DNA of 64,000 bases. Source: Janthinobacterium silvisoli. Its GTDB lineage: Bacteria > Pseudomonadota > Gammaproteobacteria > Burkholderiales > Burkholderiaceae_D. The notes beneath the pieces are model-generated. The model did not search any database. It was not told the origin of the DNA and saw nothing but the letters and a program-made list of their open reading frames with translations. Positions 27,911 to 36,337 of the stretch are shown here, one piece after another. The DNA lies in assembly GCF_014200725.1 (NCBI RefSeq), contig NZ_JACHCL010000001.1, positions 1,860,001 to 1,924,000 on the forward strand, in the 5' to 3' direction. How positions within the stretch are numbered: the first letter of the stretch is position 1; each line of letters opens with the position of its first letter. Position numbers and translations under genes: made by a program.

Positions 27911-29299
27911 TCAGAACGGCAGGACGGCGTCAGGCTTGGCAGCCAGGATCACGCTCTTGAACTGGCCCTGGATACGTGCCAGGGCGGCCGGCGTTTCCGC
28001 CTCGAAGCGCATCACGATCACCGGCGTGGTGTTCGATGAACGGGCCAGGCCGAAGCCGTCCGCGTATTCCACGCGCAAGCCGTCGATGGTGATGATCTGC
28101 TCGTTGCCAGGGAAAACGGCGTCGCGGCGCAGCACATCCATCAGTGCGACGTTCTCGCCTTCCTTCAGTTCCAGATGCAGTTCCGGCGTACTGTCGGACT
28201 GCGGCAAAGAGTTCAGCAAGGCAGAAGGATCGGTTTCACGCGTGAGGATTTCCAGCAGGCGCGCGCCCGAATACAGGCCATCGTCAAAACCGTACCAGCG
28301 GTCCTTGAAGAAGATATGGCCGCTCATTTCGCCGCCCAGCGGGGCGCCCGTTTCGCGCAGCTTGGCTTTCACCAGCGAGTGGCCAGTCTTGTACATCAGC
28401 GGCACGCCGCCGTGCTTGCTGATATACGGCGCCAGGTGGCGCGTGCATTTCACGTCATACAGGATTTGCGCGCCTGGATGGCGGATCAGCACGTCGGCCG
28501 CAAACAGCATCATCTGGCGGTCAGGATAGATGATCTGGCCATCCTTCGTGACCACGCCCAGGCGGTCGCCGTCGCCGTCAAACGCGATGCCGATCTCGGC
28601 ATCCGTCTCGGCCAGGCAGCGTATCAGGTCTTGCAGGTTTTCCGGATGCGCCGGGTCGGGATGGTGATTGGGGAAATTGCCATCGACTTCGCAAAACAGT
28701 TCGATCACCTCGCAGCCCATGCCGCGGAACAGGTCGCCCGCGAACGCGCCGGCTACGCCATTGCCGCAATCGACGGCGATCTTGATCGGTCGCGCCAGTT
28801 TGACGTCGCCGAGGATGCGTTCGAGGTAAGCCGCGCGGATATCGTGCGTGACATAGCTGCCTGGCTTGGCGCTGTCGGCGCCGTCGTGGGCGATGATGTC
28901 GTCATACAGGCCAGTAATCGCTACGCCATGGATCGCCTCGCCGGCCAGCACCATCTTGAAACCGTTGTAGTCAGGCGGATTGTGGCTGCCAGTGACCATG
29001 ATGCCGGAGCGCGTATCGAGTACGTTCGTGCCGAAGTACACCATCGGCGTGGCGACCACGCCAAGGTCGATAACATCGACACCGGCCGACTGCAAGCCTT
29101 GCGCCAGTGCCGCCGCCAGTTCCGGTCCCGACAAACGGCCATCGCGGCCGATCACCACTCTTTGCTCGCCCTTGGCCAGTGCGGCCCGGCCAAAAGCCTG
29201 CCCAATCTTGCGTGCCACACTGGCATCGAGAGTTTTAGCAATGATGCCGCGAATATCGTATGCCTTGAAGATCGTTTTTGACAGTGGGAGTTGGGTCAT
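27911..29299 (-). CDS. phosphomannomutase/phosphoglucomutase
   Basis: A 462-aa alpha-D-phosphohexomutase of the AlgC/ManB type, interconverting 1- and 6-phosphates of glucose or mannose for surface polysaccharide precursors. Start ATG 29299 gives FKAYDIRGII near the N-terminus; the longer frame extends into the H-NS region and was rejected. Catalytic serine loop MVTGSHNPPDYNGFK, metal loop FDGDGDRLGVV, sugar loop GGEMSGHIFF and phosphate loop VEYADGFGLARSSNTTPVIVMRFE are intact. First gene of the waaC-waaA operon. Confidence 0.92.
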   Translation of the reverse strand: MTQLPLSKTIFKAYDIRGIIAKTLDASVARKIGQAFGRAALAKGEQRVVIGRDGRLSGPELAAALAQGLQSAGVDVIDLGVVATPMVYFGTNVLDTRSGIMVTGSHNPPDYNGFKMVLAGEAIHGVAITGLYDDIIAHDGADSAKPGSYVTHDIRAAYLERILGDVKLARPIKIAVDCGNGVAGAFAGDLFRGMGCEVIELFCEVDGNFPNHHPDPAHPENLQDLIRCLAETDAEIGIAFDGDGDRLGVVTKDGQIIYPDRQMMLFAADVLIRHPGAQILYDVKCTRHLAPYISKHGGVPLMYKTGHSLVKAKLRETGAPLGGEMSGHIFFKDRWYGFDDGLYSGARLLEILTRETDPSALLNSLPQSDSTPELHLELKEGENVALMDVLRRDAVFPGNEQIITIDGLRVEYADGFGLARSSNTTPVIVMRFEAETPAALARIQGQFKSVILAAKPDAVLPF

Positions 29300-29390
29300 G
29301 GTTATCGGTATTGATGGATAAAAAATAGGGAACGGTCGCACCAGCAGGCACTCACCTGAAAGTGGGCGCTGCGCCGGAAAGTATACTGAA

Positions 29391-29699
29391 TTATACGCGC
29401 AGCAGATCGATATCCTTGCCCGATACCAACCAGTCCCTGACCCACAGCGGTTGGCGGCCACGGCCGGTCCATTGCAGCTCAGCTTGCTCAGGATGGCGAA
29501 ACTTCGTTGCCACCGTTTTTTTCTCTGCCGATGGCTTGGCCTGGATGATATCCTGCAAAGCAATACCGGCATTTTTCGCAATCGCCAGGATTTCATCGCG
29601 CGCCGCCGCCACATGCTGTTGCTCGCGCTTGATAAGTTCCAGGCCCACCTTATCTTGCAAGGTGCGCAAATCCGATCCCGACATTTCTGACAAATTCAT
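29391..29699 (-). CDS. H-NS-family nucleoid protein
   Basis: A 102-aa protein from ATG 29699, chosen because AAGGA is 9 bases upstream; the ATG at 29708 abuts that site too closely. The N-terminal half is a coiled-coil oligomerisation region (LRTLQDKVGLELIKREQQHVA), and the C-terminal half ends with the DNA-binding motif TGRGRQPLWVRDWL, the beta/gamma-proteobacterial form of the H-NS AT-hook-like loop. It likely binds AT-rich DNA; the region upstream of the gene is itself strongly AT-rich, consistent with self-regulation. Confidence 0.9.
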   Translation of the reverse strand: MNLSEMSGSDLRTLQDKVGLELIKREQQHVAAARDEILAIAKNAGIALQDIIQAKPSAEKKTVATKFRHPEQAELQWTGRGRQPLWVRDWLVSGKDIDLLRV

Positions 29700-29886
29700 T
29701 CTGATCATTCCTTTTTAAAAGACCGATAGATTCGGCACGAAAATGCGATGCTGGAATAGTTAAATATATAGCGGCTATTCAGGCAGACCGGCTTTATCTG
29801 TCTTTTTCACACCATCGTTGAACATACAATTTAAATCAATTCAAATTATAGCAAAACAATTCAGTTAAAAATGCAATGCAATTCGA

Positions 29887-29914
29887 TTAATTATTACCAA
29901 ATTGTAATAATTAA
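29887..29914. promoter_or_regulatory. 11-bp-arm inverted repeat in the AT-rich H-NS upstream region
   Basis: Perfect arms TTAATTATTAC (29887-29897) and GTAATAATTAA (29904-29914) around a 6-base spacer, about 190 bases upstream of the H-NS start. Neither side has a terminator-like T run. A protein-binding site or a nucleation point for H-NS is a reasonable guess. Confidence 0.4.
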
Positions 29915-30232
29915 CTTGAACGTATAAAGTTCATCAAGGGAAATAATCAAAAGAGAATACCGGCCATCGCGCTGAAAACACGATACGGTATGCGGATGTC
30001 AAAGAATATACTACGGAATTATCGCAGGCATTATTACCATAAGTATCGCCTTGCGCTGCCGCGCTGCTGCGCCGTACACAGTGGGATGTGGCTGGAGATC
30101 AGACTATATGCGGGGGAGAACCATATTCGTGCATGCTGATGATGAGATCAGAATGCAGAGGCATGGCAACAGGGTAGTAGGACATAGCGTTGCACTACGT
30201 CAATGCTGGCATAAGCCAGGCGATGCGCCAGC

Positions 30233-30264
30233 CAGGTGCGGCAGCCTTGCTGCAGCCGCACCTG
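30233..30264 (-). terminator. strong hairpin downstream of the alpha-oxoamine synthase gene
   Basis: Perfect 10-bp arms CAGGTGCGGC / GCCGCACCTG with a partly paired interior, ten bases past the minus-strand stop. There is no T run after it on the minus strand, so it may stabilise the 3' end rather than act as a classical terminator. Confidence 0.4.
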
Positions 30265-30273
30265 ACGTATTTG

Positions 30274-31467
30274 CTACGCGCCGATACGTCCCATGACTTC
30301 GACCACATGGTCGATCTGCTCGTGGGTATGGCCGGCGTTCATCATGAAACGCAGGCGCGCCTTGCCAATCGGCGCGGCCGGGAATTGCACGGAGTCGACG
30401 TGGATGCCTTCGGCTTTCAGGGCCTTGGCGAAGTTCAGACAGCGCTCGGCGTCGCCGATCAACACGGGCACAATCGGCGTCTCGGTCGACAGCAGTTCAA
30501 AACCCAGTGGACGCATGCGCTCGACAAAATAGCGCTGGTTATCCCACAGCCGCTGGCGCCGCTGCGGTTCTTCGACCAGCAAGTCCAGCGCAGCGATCAG
30601 TGCGGCGGCCTGGTCCGGCGGTGGCGGGCAGGTAAAACCGTAAGCCGAGCTGGTCAGGCGAATCACGTCTGCGATGTCGCGTTCGACAGCCACAAAACCA
30701 CCGATCGCACCGAATGCCTTGCTCAAGGTGCCCATCTGGATAATGTTGGGGCTGTAGCAATTGAAGTGCTCGGACGTACCGCCACCGTGTTCACCAAGCA
30801 CGCCGGTTGCATGTGCATCGTCGATGTACAGGATGGCGCCGTATTTCTCGGCGATGGCGACCAGGTCGGGAATAGGCGCAATCGTGCCTTCCATACTGAA
30901 CACGCCATCGCTGACGATAATCGGCGTGGTACCTTCGGCGGCTTTCAGCAGCGATTCCAGGTGGCCCATGTCGCAATGGCGGTACTTATGGCTGGGCACG
31001 CCCGACATATGGATGCCTTCGCGGATGCTCACATGGTTAAATTCGTCCGAATAATACACATATTTGCGGCGCTTCACGGCGCGGTAACCGTACAGCCGCG
31101 CCATCGTGCCAGCCTTCACGAGCGACGACAGCACGCCGATATTGGTCATATAACCGGTCACGAACAGCACCGCATCTGATTTATGCTTGAGCGCTCCCAG
31201 GCGGCGTTCAAGTTCACGGTACACATCCAGGTCACCGCCGAGCAGGCGCGACTCGCAATTGCCTACACCGTAGCGATCCAGACCATCCTTGGCGGCACTG
31301 ACCAGGCGCGGATGGTTGGCCAGCGCCAGATAGTTATTACTACTGAAAGATACAAAGGTCTTGCCTTCAGAGATAAAGGTAGGATCGGGCAGGCTGGCAT
31401 GTACGCCCGACTCGTGATGGACCGAATTGGTCGTCAGCCAGGAAGCAATATCGCTTAATTCATTCAT
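30274..31467 (-). CDS. alpha-oxoamine synthase family PLP enzyme, substrate unknown
   Basis: A 397-aa fold-type I PLP enzyme of the family that condenses an acyl-CoA or acyl-ACP with an amino acid (BioF, KBL, serine palmitoyltransferase, ALA synthase). Visible: FVSFSSNNYLALANHP, substrate-stacking histidine in DEFNHVSIREG, PLP-binding DDAHATGVLGEHG and the Schiff-base lysine in MGTLSKAFGAIGG. A short insert (MARLYGYRAVKRRKY) precedes the histidine loop. The motif set differs from the CqsA/JqsA autoinducer synthases (SLAKTF type) and no biotin, threonine-catabolism or sphingolipid genes adjoin, so the product cannot be named. Divergent from apaH. Confidence 0.82.
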   Translation of the reverse strand: MNELSDIASWLTTNSVHHESGVHASLPDPTFISEGKTFVSFSSNNYLALANHPRLVSAAKDGLDRYGVGNCESRLLGGDLDVYRELERRLGALKHKSDAVLFVTGYMTNIGVLSSLVKAGTMARLYGYRAVKRRKYVYYSDEFNHVSIREGIHMSGVPSHKYRHCDMGHLESLLKAAEGTTPIIVSDGVFSMEGTIAPIPDLVAIAEKYGAILYIDDAHATGVLGEHGGGTSEHFNCYSPNIIQMGTLSKAFGAIGGFVAVERDIADVIRLTSSAYGFTCPPPPDQAAALIAALDLLVEEPQRRQRLWDNQRYFVERMRPLGFELLSTETPIVPVLIGDAERCLNFAKALKAEGIHVDSVQFPAAPIGKARLRFMMNAGHTHEQIDHVVEVMGRIGA

Positions 31468-31812
31468 AATATTCTCATCTTCAACGGAGCAGTTTGCGCC
31501 AGGACACGCCGCTGATGAGCGAAATCAAGAAACCCGACAGCAAATCGTGCATTTTACCAGCATTATCCACTTAATCCATATCACCCCCTGGCTGTCTCCT
31601 TTTGACGACGGGAAACGCCAGGAGCAGGCTGGCATAGCATTATGCAAGAATGCATAATCAATAACTATATTATTCATCTTCTTATTATGCGCATATTCAG
31701 CTACCTATTCATCCACTTATTCATCAGTATAATCCGGGGTAAACAAGGTGTCCGGTAGCGCTATCATCGGCCAGCCTGATCGCCGCCCAACCATGGAATC
31801 ATCGAATCACGC
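31468..31812. promoter_or_regulatory. divergent promoter region with an inverted repeat
   Basis: About 345 gene-free bases between the alpha-oxoamine synthase gene and apaH. It contains a perfect inverted repeat ATTATGCA-AGAA-TGCATAAT at 31639-31658 and an AT-rich tract leading to TATAAT near 31728, a plausible -10 element for apaH. Which gene the repeat controls is unknown. Confidence 0.45.
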
Positions 31813-32658
31813 ATGAAAACCTACTTTATCGGCGACCTGCAAGGCTGCCATGCACAAACACTCACGCTGCTCGAACACATACGCGTAGCGGCCAATGGCC
31901 CATATAGGCTGCTGTTTGCCGGGGACCTGATCAATCGCGGCCCCGCATCGCTGGCCACCCTGCGCCATGTTTATGCGCTGGCGCAGCAAGGCCTGGCCGA
32001 CAGTGTGCTAGGCAACCACGACTTGCACCTGCTGGCGGTCGTCAACGGCATCCGTGCCGCGCACGCTTCCGATACGCTGGACGAGATCCTCGCAGCACCC
32101 GACCGCGACGAGCTGATCGGCTGGCTGCGCAGCCGGCCGCTGGTGCTGCAACAGGACGGCCATCTGCTGGTGCATGCAGGCTTGCTGCCGCAATGGAGTC
32201 CGCAACAGGCGCAAGAGTTGAGCGATGAAGTCTCGGGCATGCTGGCCGGCCCGGATTGGGTCGACTTCCTGCGCACGATGTATGGCAACGAACCGGCCGC
32301 CTGGGACGACAGCCTGCGCGGCGACGACCGGCTGCGCTGCATCGTCAACGCCATGACCCGTTTGCGCTTTTGCACGGCAGACGGCGTCATGGATTTCAAG
32401 ATGAAAGAGAGTGGCACGGCGCCAGCCGGTTCGGGCCTGATGCCCTGGTTCGACGTGCCGGGACGGCGCAGCGCAGACGCTACCGTGGTCTTCGGCCACT
32501 GGTCGGCACTGGGACTGCGGCTGGAACCGAATCTGATTGCCCTCGACAGCGGCTGCGTCTGGGGCGGCAAGTTGTCTGCCGTTTGCCTGGAAGACCGCTC
32601 GCTGCTGCAGGTCAGCTGCCCGCAATTCCAGCAGGCTGGCGGAAAAAAGCAAAAGTAG
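31813..32658 (+). CDS. apaH: symmetrical bis(5'-nucleosyl)-tetraphosphatase
   Basis: A 281-aa metallophosphatase splitting Ap4A into two ADP, and removing Np4 caps from RNA. The metallophosphoesterase motifs are intact: GDLQGC at residues 8-13, GDLINRGP near 38, GNHDLHL near 66, HAGLLPQW near 120 and FGHWSALG near 225. It stands alone, without the ksgA/apaG neighbours seen in enteric bacteria. Confidence 0.95.
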   Translation: MKTYFIGDLQGCHAQTLTLLEHIRVAANGPYRLLFAGDLINRGPASLATLRHVYALAQQGLADSVLGNHDLHLLAVVNGIRAAHASDTLDEILAAPDRDELIGWLRSRPLVLQQDGHLLVHAGLLPQWSPQQAQELSDEVSGMLAGPDWVDFLRTMYGNEPAAWDDSLRGDDRLRCIVNAMTRLRFCTADGVMDFKMKESGTAPAGSGLMPWFDVPGRRSADATVVFGHWSALGLRLEPNLIALDSGCVWGGKLSAVCLEDRSLLQVSCPQFQQAGGKKQK

Positions 32659-32748
32659 CAACACACTGCCAGCATAAGCTTAAGCGGAATGTATCGTATG
32701 CCCCGGCAAGTAGCCATCGTATGATGGTGCTTTTACCTTGACGATGCC

Positions 32749-33669
32749 ATGAATCCCGATACCGACAAGCTGGCGCGCTGGCTGCTGGGCGCCATGCAGC
32801 TCGATACCGCCGTGCTGCATGTGGGCCAGTATTGTGGCCGCTGGCGTGCTTCCACGGCGGGCCGCGCACTGGGCAGTTTTCATCTGGTGCTCGATGGCCA
32901 TTGCTATCTGCATCTCGATGGCGAAGCGCCGATAGCGCTCGGCCCGCGCGATGGCGTCTTCCTGCTGCGCGACCTGCCGCACTTCCTCAGTCCGCACAGC
33001 GATCGGCAAACCGCCGTCAGCGCGCAAGCGATGCTGCCGCTGCAGGCAGTCACGGACACGCCTGCCACGGCGCTGGCCTGCGGCTTCTTCCAGTTTCGCG
33101 GCCCCTTGTCTGCCCTGATCGTCGATTCGTTTCCACCATATTTGCTGATACGCGGCGACGCGCCTGCCTTCAGCGCCGCCGCCGCATTGTTCGACCTGAT
33201 CCTGGCGGAAGCGGGCGGCGACCCGGAACAGCCGTCGCCGCTGATCGCGCGCCTGGTCGAACTGCTGTTCTTTTACCTGATCCGCCACGTGGCGCAGGGT
33301 GAACAGATGGCCGCCGGCCTGCTATCGCTGCTGCACCGCACGGAATTTGCGCCCCTGCTCGAACGCATGCTCGACGCACCTGCCGACGACTGGTCGATCG
33401 AAAACATGGCCAAGGCCGCGTGCATGTCGCGCGCCAGTTTTTGCAAGCATTTTTCCAGCGCCAGCGGCCATACGCCGGCCCAGTTCCTGCTCCTGCTGCG
33501 CATGAAACTGGCCGCCCGCCGCCTGCACGACGGCGCCTCCGTCGAACGCGCCGCAGAACTGGTCGGCTACCGCTCCCACGCCGCCTTCACCCGCGCCTTC
33601 AAAAGAGTCACCGGCGAACAGCCAGGCGCCTACCGCCGCGACCAGCGCCTGCGCCAGCTACCAAATTAA
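32749..33669 (+). CDS. AraC-family transcriptional regulator
   Basis: A 306-aa regulator with an N-terminal cupin-type sensor domain (AraC_binding/cupin_6 style, with HLVLDGHCYLHLDGEAPIAL and GDGVFLL-like segments) and a C-terminal double helix-turn-helix (about 205-300; MAKAACMSRASFCKHFSSASGHTPAQFLL and RAAELVGYRSHAAFTRAFKRVTGEQPGAYRR). The layout resembles the RclR group that senses reactive chlorine or similar stress, but the ligand cannot be told. It precedes the AhpD/ABC operon on the same strand with a nested palindrome between them; control of that operon is possible. Confidence 0.85.
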   Translation: MNPDTDKLARWLLGAMQLDTAVLHVGQYCGRWRASTAGRALGSFHLVLDGHCYLHLDGEAPIALGPRDGVFLLRDLPHFLSPHSDRQTAVSAQAMLPLQAVTDTPATALACGFFQFRGPLSALIVDSFPPYLLIRGDAPAFSAAAALFDLILAEAGGDPEQPSPLIARLVELLFFYLIRHVAQGEQMAAGLLSLLHRTEFAPLLERMLDAPADDWSIENMAKAACMSRASFCKHFSSASGHTPAQFLLLLRMKLAARRLHDGASVERAAELVGYRSHAAFTRAFKRVTGEQPGAYRRDQRLRQLPN

Positions 33670-33687
33670 TAGTAATTAACAGTAAAG

Positions 33688-33809
33688 CAACGCCTGTCAA
33701 AACCGTAGCGAGCGGCGATGATTTGCGGCCGAGAAGCGCAACCGTACTTTAGTACGGTGAGCATCGCAGGCCGCAAAGCACGCCGCGCAGCCGGTTTGGG
33801 CAGGCGTTG
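33688..33809. repeat. 122-bp nested palindromic element (REP/MITE-like)
   Basis: A multi-layer imperfect palindrome. Outer arms CAACGCCTG (33688-33696) and CAGGCGTTG (33801-33809); next AAACCG / CGGTTT; then GCGGCG / CGCCGC; then TTTGCGGCC (33722-33730) and GGCCGCAAA (33769-33777); and a central hairpin ACCGTAC-TTTA-GTACGGT (33741-33758). The whole can fold into one long stem. There is no open frame and no T run, so it is not an ordinary terminator. The shape fits a dispersed extragenic palindrome or a non-autonomous mobile element; no second copy was seen in this window. Confidence 0.7.
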
Positions 33810-33906
33810 AGACGAATGAGCACAAAATGGCGACGTGCGCGGCTGTTACAGGCAAACTGACGCCGATATAATGGGACATCACTTACCAAGCTAGCAAGGT
33901 GTTACC

Positions 33907-34461
33907 ATGTCCCGTTTGACGCTGCAGACCCTCGATACCGCTCCCCTTGACAGCCGCCCCTTCGTGGAAAAGGCCATCGCCAATAATGGCTACCTGCCCA
34001 ACCTGATCGGCGTGCTGGCCAACGCCCCGGTGGCGCTGGAAACCTATCTGACTGTTTCCGGCATCAACGCCCGTACCAGCCTGTCGCTGATGGAACGCGA
34101 AGTGGTGCAGATCACGGCAGCCCGCATCCATGGCTGCGATTTTTGCATCGCCGGCCATAGCGCCATCTCCCTGAAAAAAGCGGGACAAACGCCGGAAGTG
34201 GTGCGCGCCCTGCAGCATGGCCAACTGACCGGCGACACCAAACTGGACGCCGTCGCCGCATTTGCCGCCGCCGTCATCGCCACGCGCGGCGCCGTCACCG
34301 ACGCTGATTACCAAACCTTCCTGGACGCTGGCTACAATCAGCAGCAGGCGCTGGAAGTGGTGCTCGGCATCAGCCTGGCCACCCTGTGCAATTTCAGTAA
34401 CAGCCTGGCCGGCACGCCCGTCAATCCGCAATTGACCCCTTATCTGCCCGGCGCCGTCTGA
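33907..34461 (+). CDS. AhpD-like / carboxymuconolactone decarboxylase-family protein
   Basis: A 184-aa all-helical AhpD-fold protein. The redox motif is complete: E64 (MEREVVQ), C77 and C80 in HGCDFC, and H84 (IAGH), which in AhpD forms the peroxidase/disulfide-relay active site. That makes a peroxidase or thiol-reductase role more likely than decarboxylation. ATG 33907 follows AAGGTG. It opens a five-gene operon: the flavoprotein gene starts one base after its stop, followed by the ABC importer genes. Confidence 0.85.
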   Translation: MSRLTLQTLDTAPLDSRPFVEKAIANNGYLPNLIGVLANAPVALETYLTVSGINARTSLSLMEREVVQITAARIHGCDFCIAGHSAISLKKAGQTPEVVRALQHGQLTGDTKLDAVAAFAAAVIATRGAVTDADYQTFLDAGYNQQQALEVVLGISLATLCNFSNSLAGTPVNPQLTPYLPGAV

Positions 34462-34462
34462 T

Positions 34463-35533
34463 ATGGCACAGCTCAAGGAATGGCTGCACACGCATGCCGA
34501 CCAGCTGGACCAATCACAGGCACTGGCTGAAAACGTCTTGCCTGCCCTGGCGGGCGACGACCTGCTGCGCACCGGCGTACCGCAGGAACACGGTGGCGCA
34601 GGCGGCGACGTGCGCGACGCCATCCACGCGATTGCCACAGTGGCCGAACAATCGGTCACGGCCGCCTTTGTCTTCTGGGGCCAGCGCTGCTTCATCGAAT
34701 TCATGCTGCAAAGCCCGAACCGCGCGCTGGCCGAACGGCGCTTGCCAGATCTCCTGGCGGGCAAACAGGCAGGCGCCAGCGGCTTGTCGAACGCCATGAA
34801 ATTCTTGTCCGGCATCGAACAACTGCAAATCACGGCGACGCGCCAGGATGGCGGCTTGCTGCTCGATGGCGGCCTGGCCTGGGTCACGAATCTGCGCAAG
34901 GCGGGCTTTGTCGCCGCCGCCGCGGTAGCGCCAAATGACGGCGCGCCGCCCGCCATCGTCGCTTTCGACAGCCGCTGGGCTGGCGTACAGCGCAGTGATG
35001 ACCTGGACCTGATCGCCCTGCGTGGCAGTAACACGGCCTCCGTCAAGCTGGCGCAAGTGCACGTCCCTGCTGCCGACATCATCAGTGACAATGCCACGGC
35101 CTGGCTGCCGCAAGTGCGCCCGGCTTTTCTGGGCATGCAATGCGGCCTGTCGATCGGCCTGGCGCGTGCCAGCCTGGCGCAAGCGGCACACATTTCGGCG
35201 GGTTCCCGCAACCAGCTCACGCCACGCATCAGCAGTCTGCAAGAAACGCTGGAGACGACCGTCGCTACCCTGCTGGCCGGCGTGCACGATGGACGCTTCC
35301 AGACCCAGGCGCCCGCCATGTTCCGCCTGCGCATACAGCTGGCGGAATTGCTGCAGCAAGCACTGATGCTGGAATTGCAGGCCATGGGCGGACGCGCCTA
35401 CCTGAACGCCGAACAGCAGGGCTTTGCCCGCCGTTGGCGCGAATCGTCGTTCATCCCCATCGTGACGCCCAGCCTGACGCAATTACAGGCGGCGCTGCAG
35501 CAGTTCGACAGCCAGCAGGCGGCCAAGGCATGA
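34463..35533 (+). CDS. acyl-CoA-dehydrogenase-like flavoprotein
   Basis: A 356-aa protein of the acyl-CoA dehydrogenase superfamily: N-terminal helical part (LAENVLPALAGDDLLRTGVPQEHGGAGGDVRDAI), central beta domain (SGLSNAMKF, LLLDGGLAWVTNL, DLIALRGSNTASVKLAQVHVP) and C-terminal helices ending AMGGRAYLNAEQQGFARRWRESSFIP. It is shorter than typical dehydrogenases. Members beside sulfonate/sulfone importers are often FMN- or FAD-dependent (SfnB/DszC-like) enzymes acting on sulfur compounds. Its TGA overlaps the ATG of the ABC ATPase (ATGA). Substrate unknown. Confidence 0.8.
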   Translation: MAQLKEWLHTHADQLDQSQALAENVLPALAGDDLLRTGVPQEHGGAGGDVRDAIHAIATVAEQSVTAAFVFWGQRCFIEFMLQSPNRALAERRLPDLLAGKQAGASGLSNAMKFLSGIEQLQITATRQDGGLLLDGGLAWVTNLRKAGFVAAAAVAPNDGAPPAIVAFDSRWAGVQRSDDLDLIALRGSNTASVKLAQVHVPAADIISDNATAWLPQVRPAFLGMQCGLSIGLARASLAQAAHISAGSRNQLTPRISSLQETLETTVATLLAGVHDGRFQTQAPAMFRLRIQLAELLQQALMLELQAMGGRAYLNAEQQGFARRWRESSFIPIVTPSLTQLQAALQQFDSQQAAKA

Positions 35534-36321
35534 CGGTAAGCGCTGAACCTCAAGACTGGGCCCTGCAGGCGCAGGGCCTGCGCTACGCTTACCCTGGCAG
35601 CGAGCCGGTTTTTCAGGACGTGTCGATCAGTGTGCGCAAGCGCGAAATCGTTTGCCTGCTCGGTGGCAGCGGCTGCGGCAAATCGAGTTTGCTGCGCGTG
35701 CTGGCCGGCTTGCAGCCGCCATCGGCAGGCAATATCGAGTTCCTCGGTAAAGCCATGCTGGAACCCGACCCACGCAGCGCCCTGGTCTTCCAGCAAGCGA
35801 GCCTGCTGCCCTGGCTGAATGTCACGGGCAACGCCGGCTTCGGCCTCGATTTCAAGCACCAGCCCAAATTGACGCGCGAAGCCCACGCCGCACGCGTGGC
35901 GCAAGCCATCGAAGCGGTGGGACTCAAGGGACGCGAAAAACTGTATCCGTCAGCCCTGTCGGGCGGCATGGCGCAGCGCGTGGCGCTGGCCCGCGCCCTG
36001 GCGCGTGAACCGGAACTGCTGTTTGCCGACGAACCGTTTTCCGCGCTCGACGCCATCACGCGCGCCGAAATGCAGGCGCTGCTGGTCGAAGTGGTGCATC
36101 GCTGGCACACGGCCGTGCTGCTGGTCACACACGATATCGACGAAGCGATCCTGGTGGCCGACCGCATCGTGCTGATGGGCGGCAAGCCGGGTAATATCGT
36201 GCGCGAATGGACTGTCGATATCGCCCAGCCGAGGATAGGCCACAATAGCGACGTGATCGCGCTCAAACTCGATATCCTCGACGCCCTGCACACGCTACAA
36301 AAACCCACTACCAATAACTGA
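35530..36321 (+). CDS. ABC transporter ATP-binding protein (nitrate/sulfonate/taurine type)
   Basis: A 263-aa ATPase; ATG 35530 overlaps the flavoprotein stop. Walker A GGSGCGKSS around residues 45-53 (K51), Q-loop VFQQASLLPWLNV, signature LSGGMAQRVALARALA, Walker B LLFADEPFSALD and the switch histidine VTHDIDEA. The Q-loop wording is typical of the SsuB/TauB/NrtD group. It powers the permease encoded two genes downstream. Confidence 0.92.
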   Translation: MTVSAEPQDWALQAQGLRYAYPGSEPVFQDVSISVRKREIVCLLGGSGCGKSSLLRVLAGLQPPSAGNIEFLGKAMLEPDPRSALVFQQASLLPWLNVTGNAGFGLDFKHQPKLTREAHAARVAQAIEAVGLKGREKLYPSALSGGMAQRVALARALAREPELLFADEPFSALDAITRAEMQALLVEVVHRWHTAVLLVTHDIDEAILVADRIVLMGGKPGNIVREWTVDIAQPRIGHNSDVIALKLDILDALHTLQKPTTNN

Positions 36322-36337
36322 TCACCGGGAGCCACGC

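Larger units (their letters stand above)
29700..30273. other. AT-rich gene-free stretch upstream of the H-NS gene
   Basis: About 570 bases without a supported gene. The part at roughly 29,750-29,960 is far more AT-rich than the surroundings, with A/T tracts typical of curved H-NS-bound DNA. The part nearer 30,050-30,270 is GC-rich and contains a strong hairpin near the end of the alpha-oxoamine synthase gene. Short open frames here have no ribosome site or family resemblance. Confidence 0.55.

Noticed and set aside
30051-30296. 81-codon plus-strand frame near the alpha-oxoamine synthase end
   Set aside because: It overlaps the 3' end of the synthase gene and a strong hairpin, lacks a ribosome site and resembles no family.
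30274-31467. Janthinobacterium JqsA/CqsA autoinducer synthase
   Set aside because: The Schiff-base segment reads TLSKAFGAIGG and the aspartate loop DDAHATGVLG, as in KBL/SPT/BioF rather than the SLAKTF and DESHSLG pattern of CqsA. No sensor kinase or response regulator follows.
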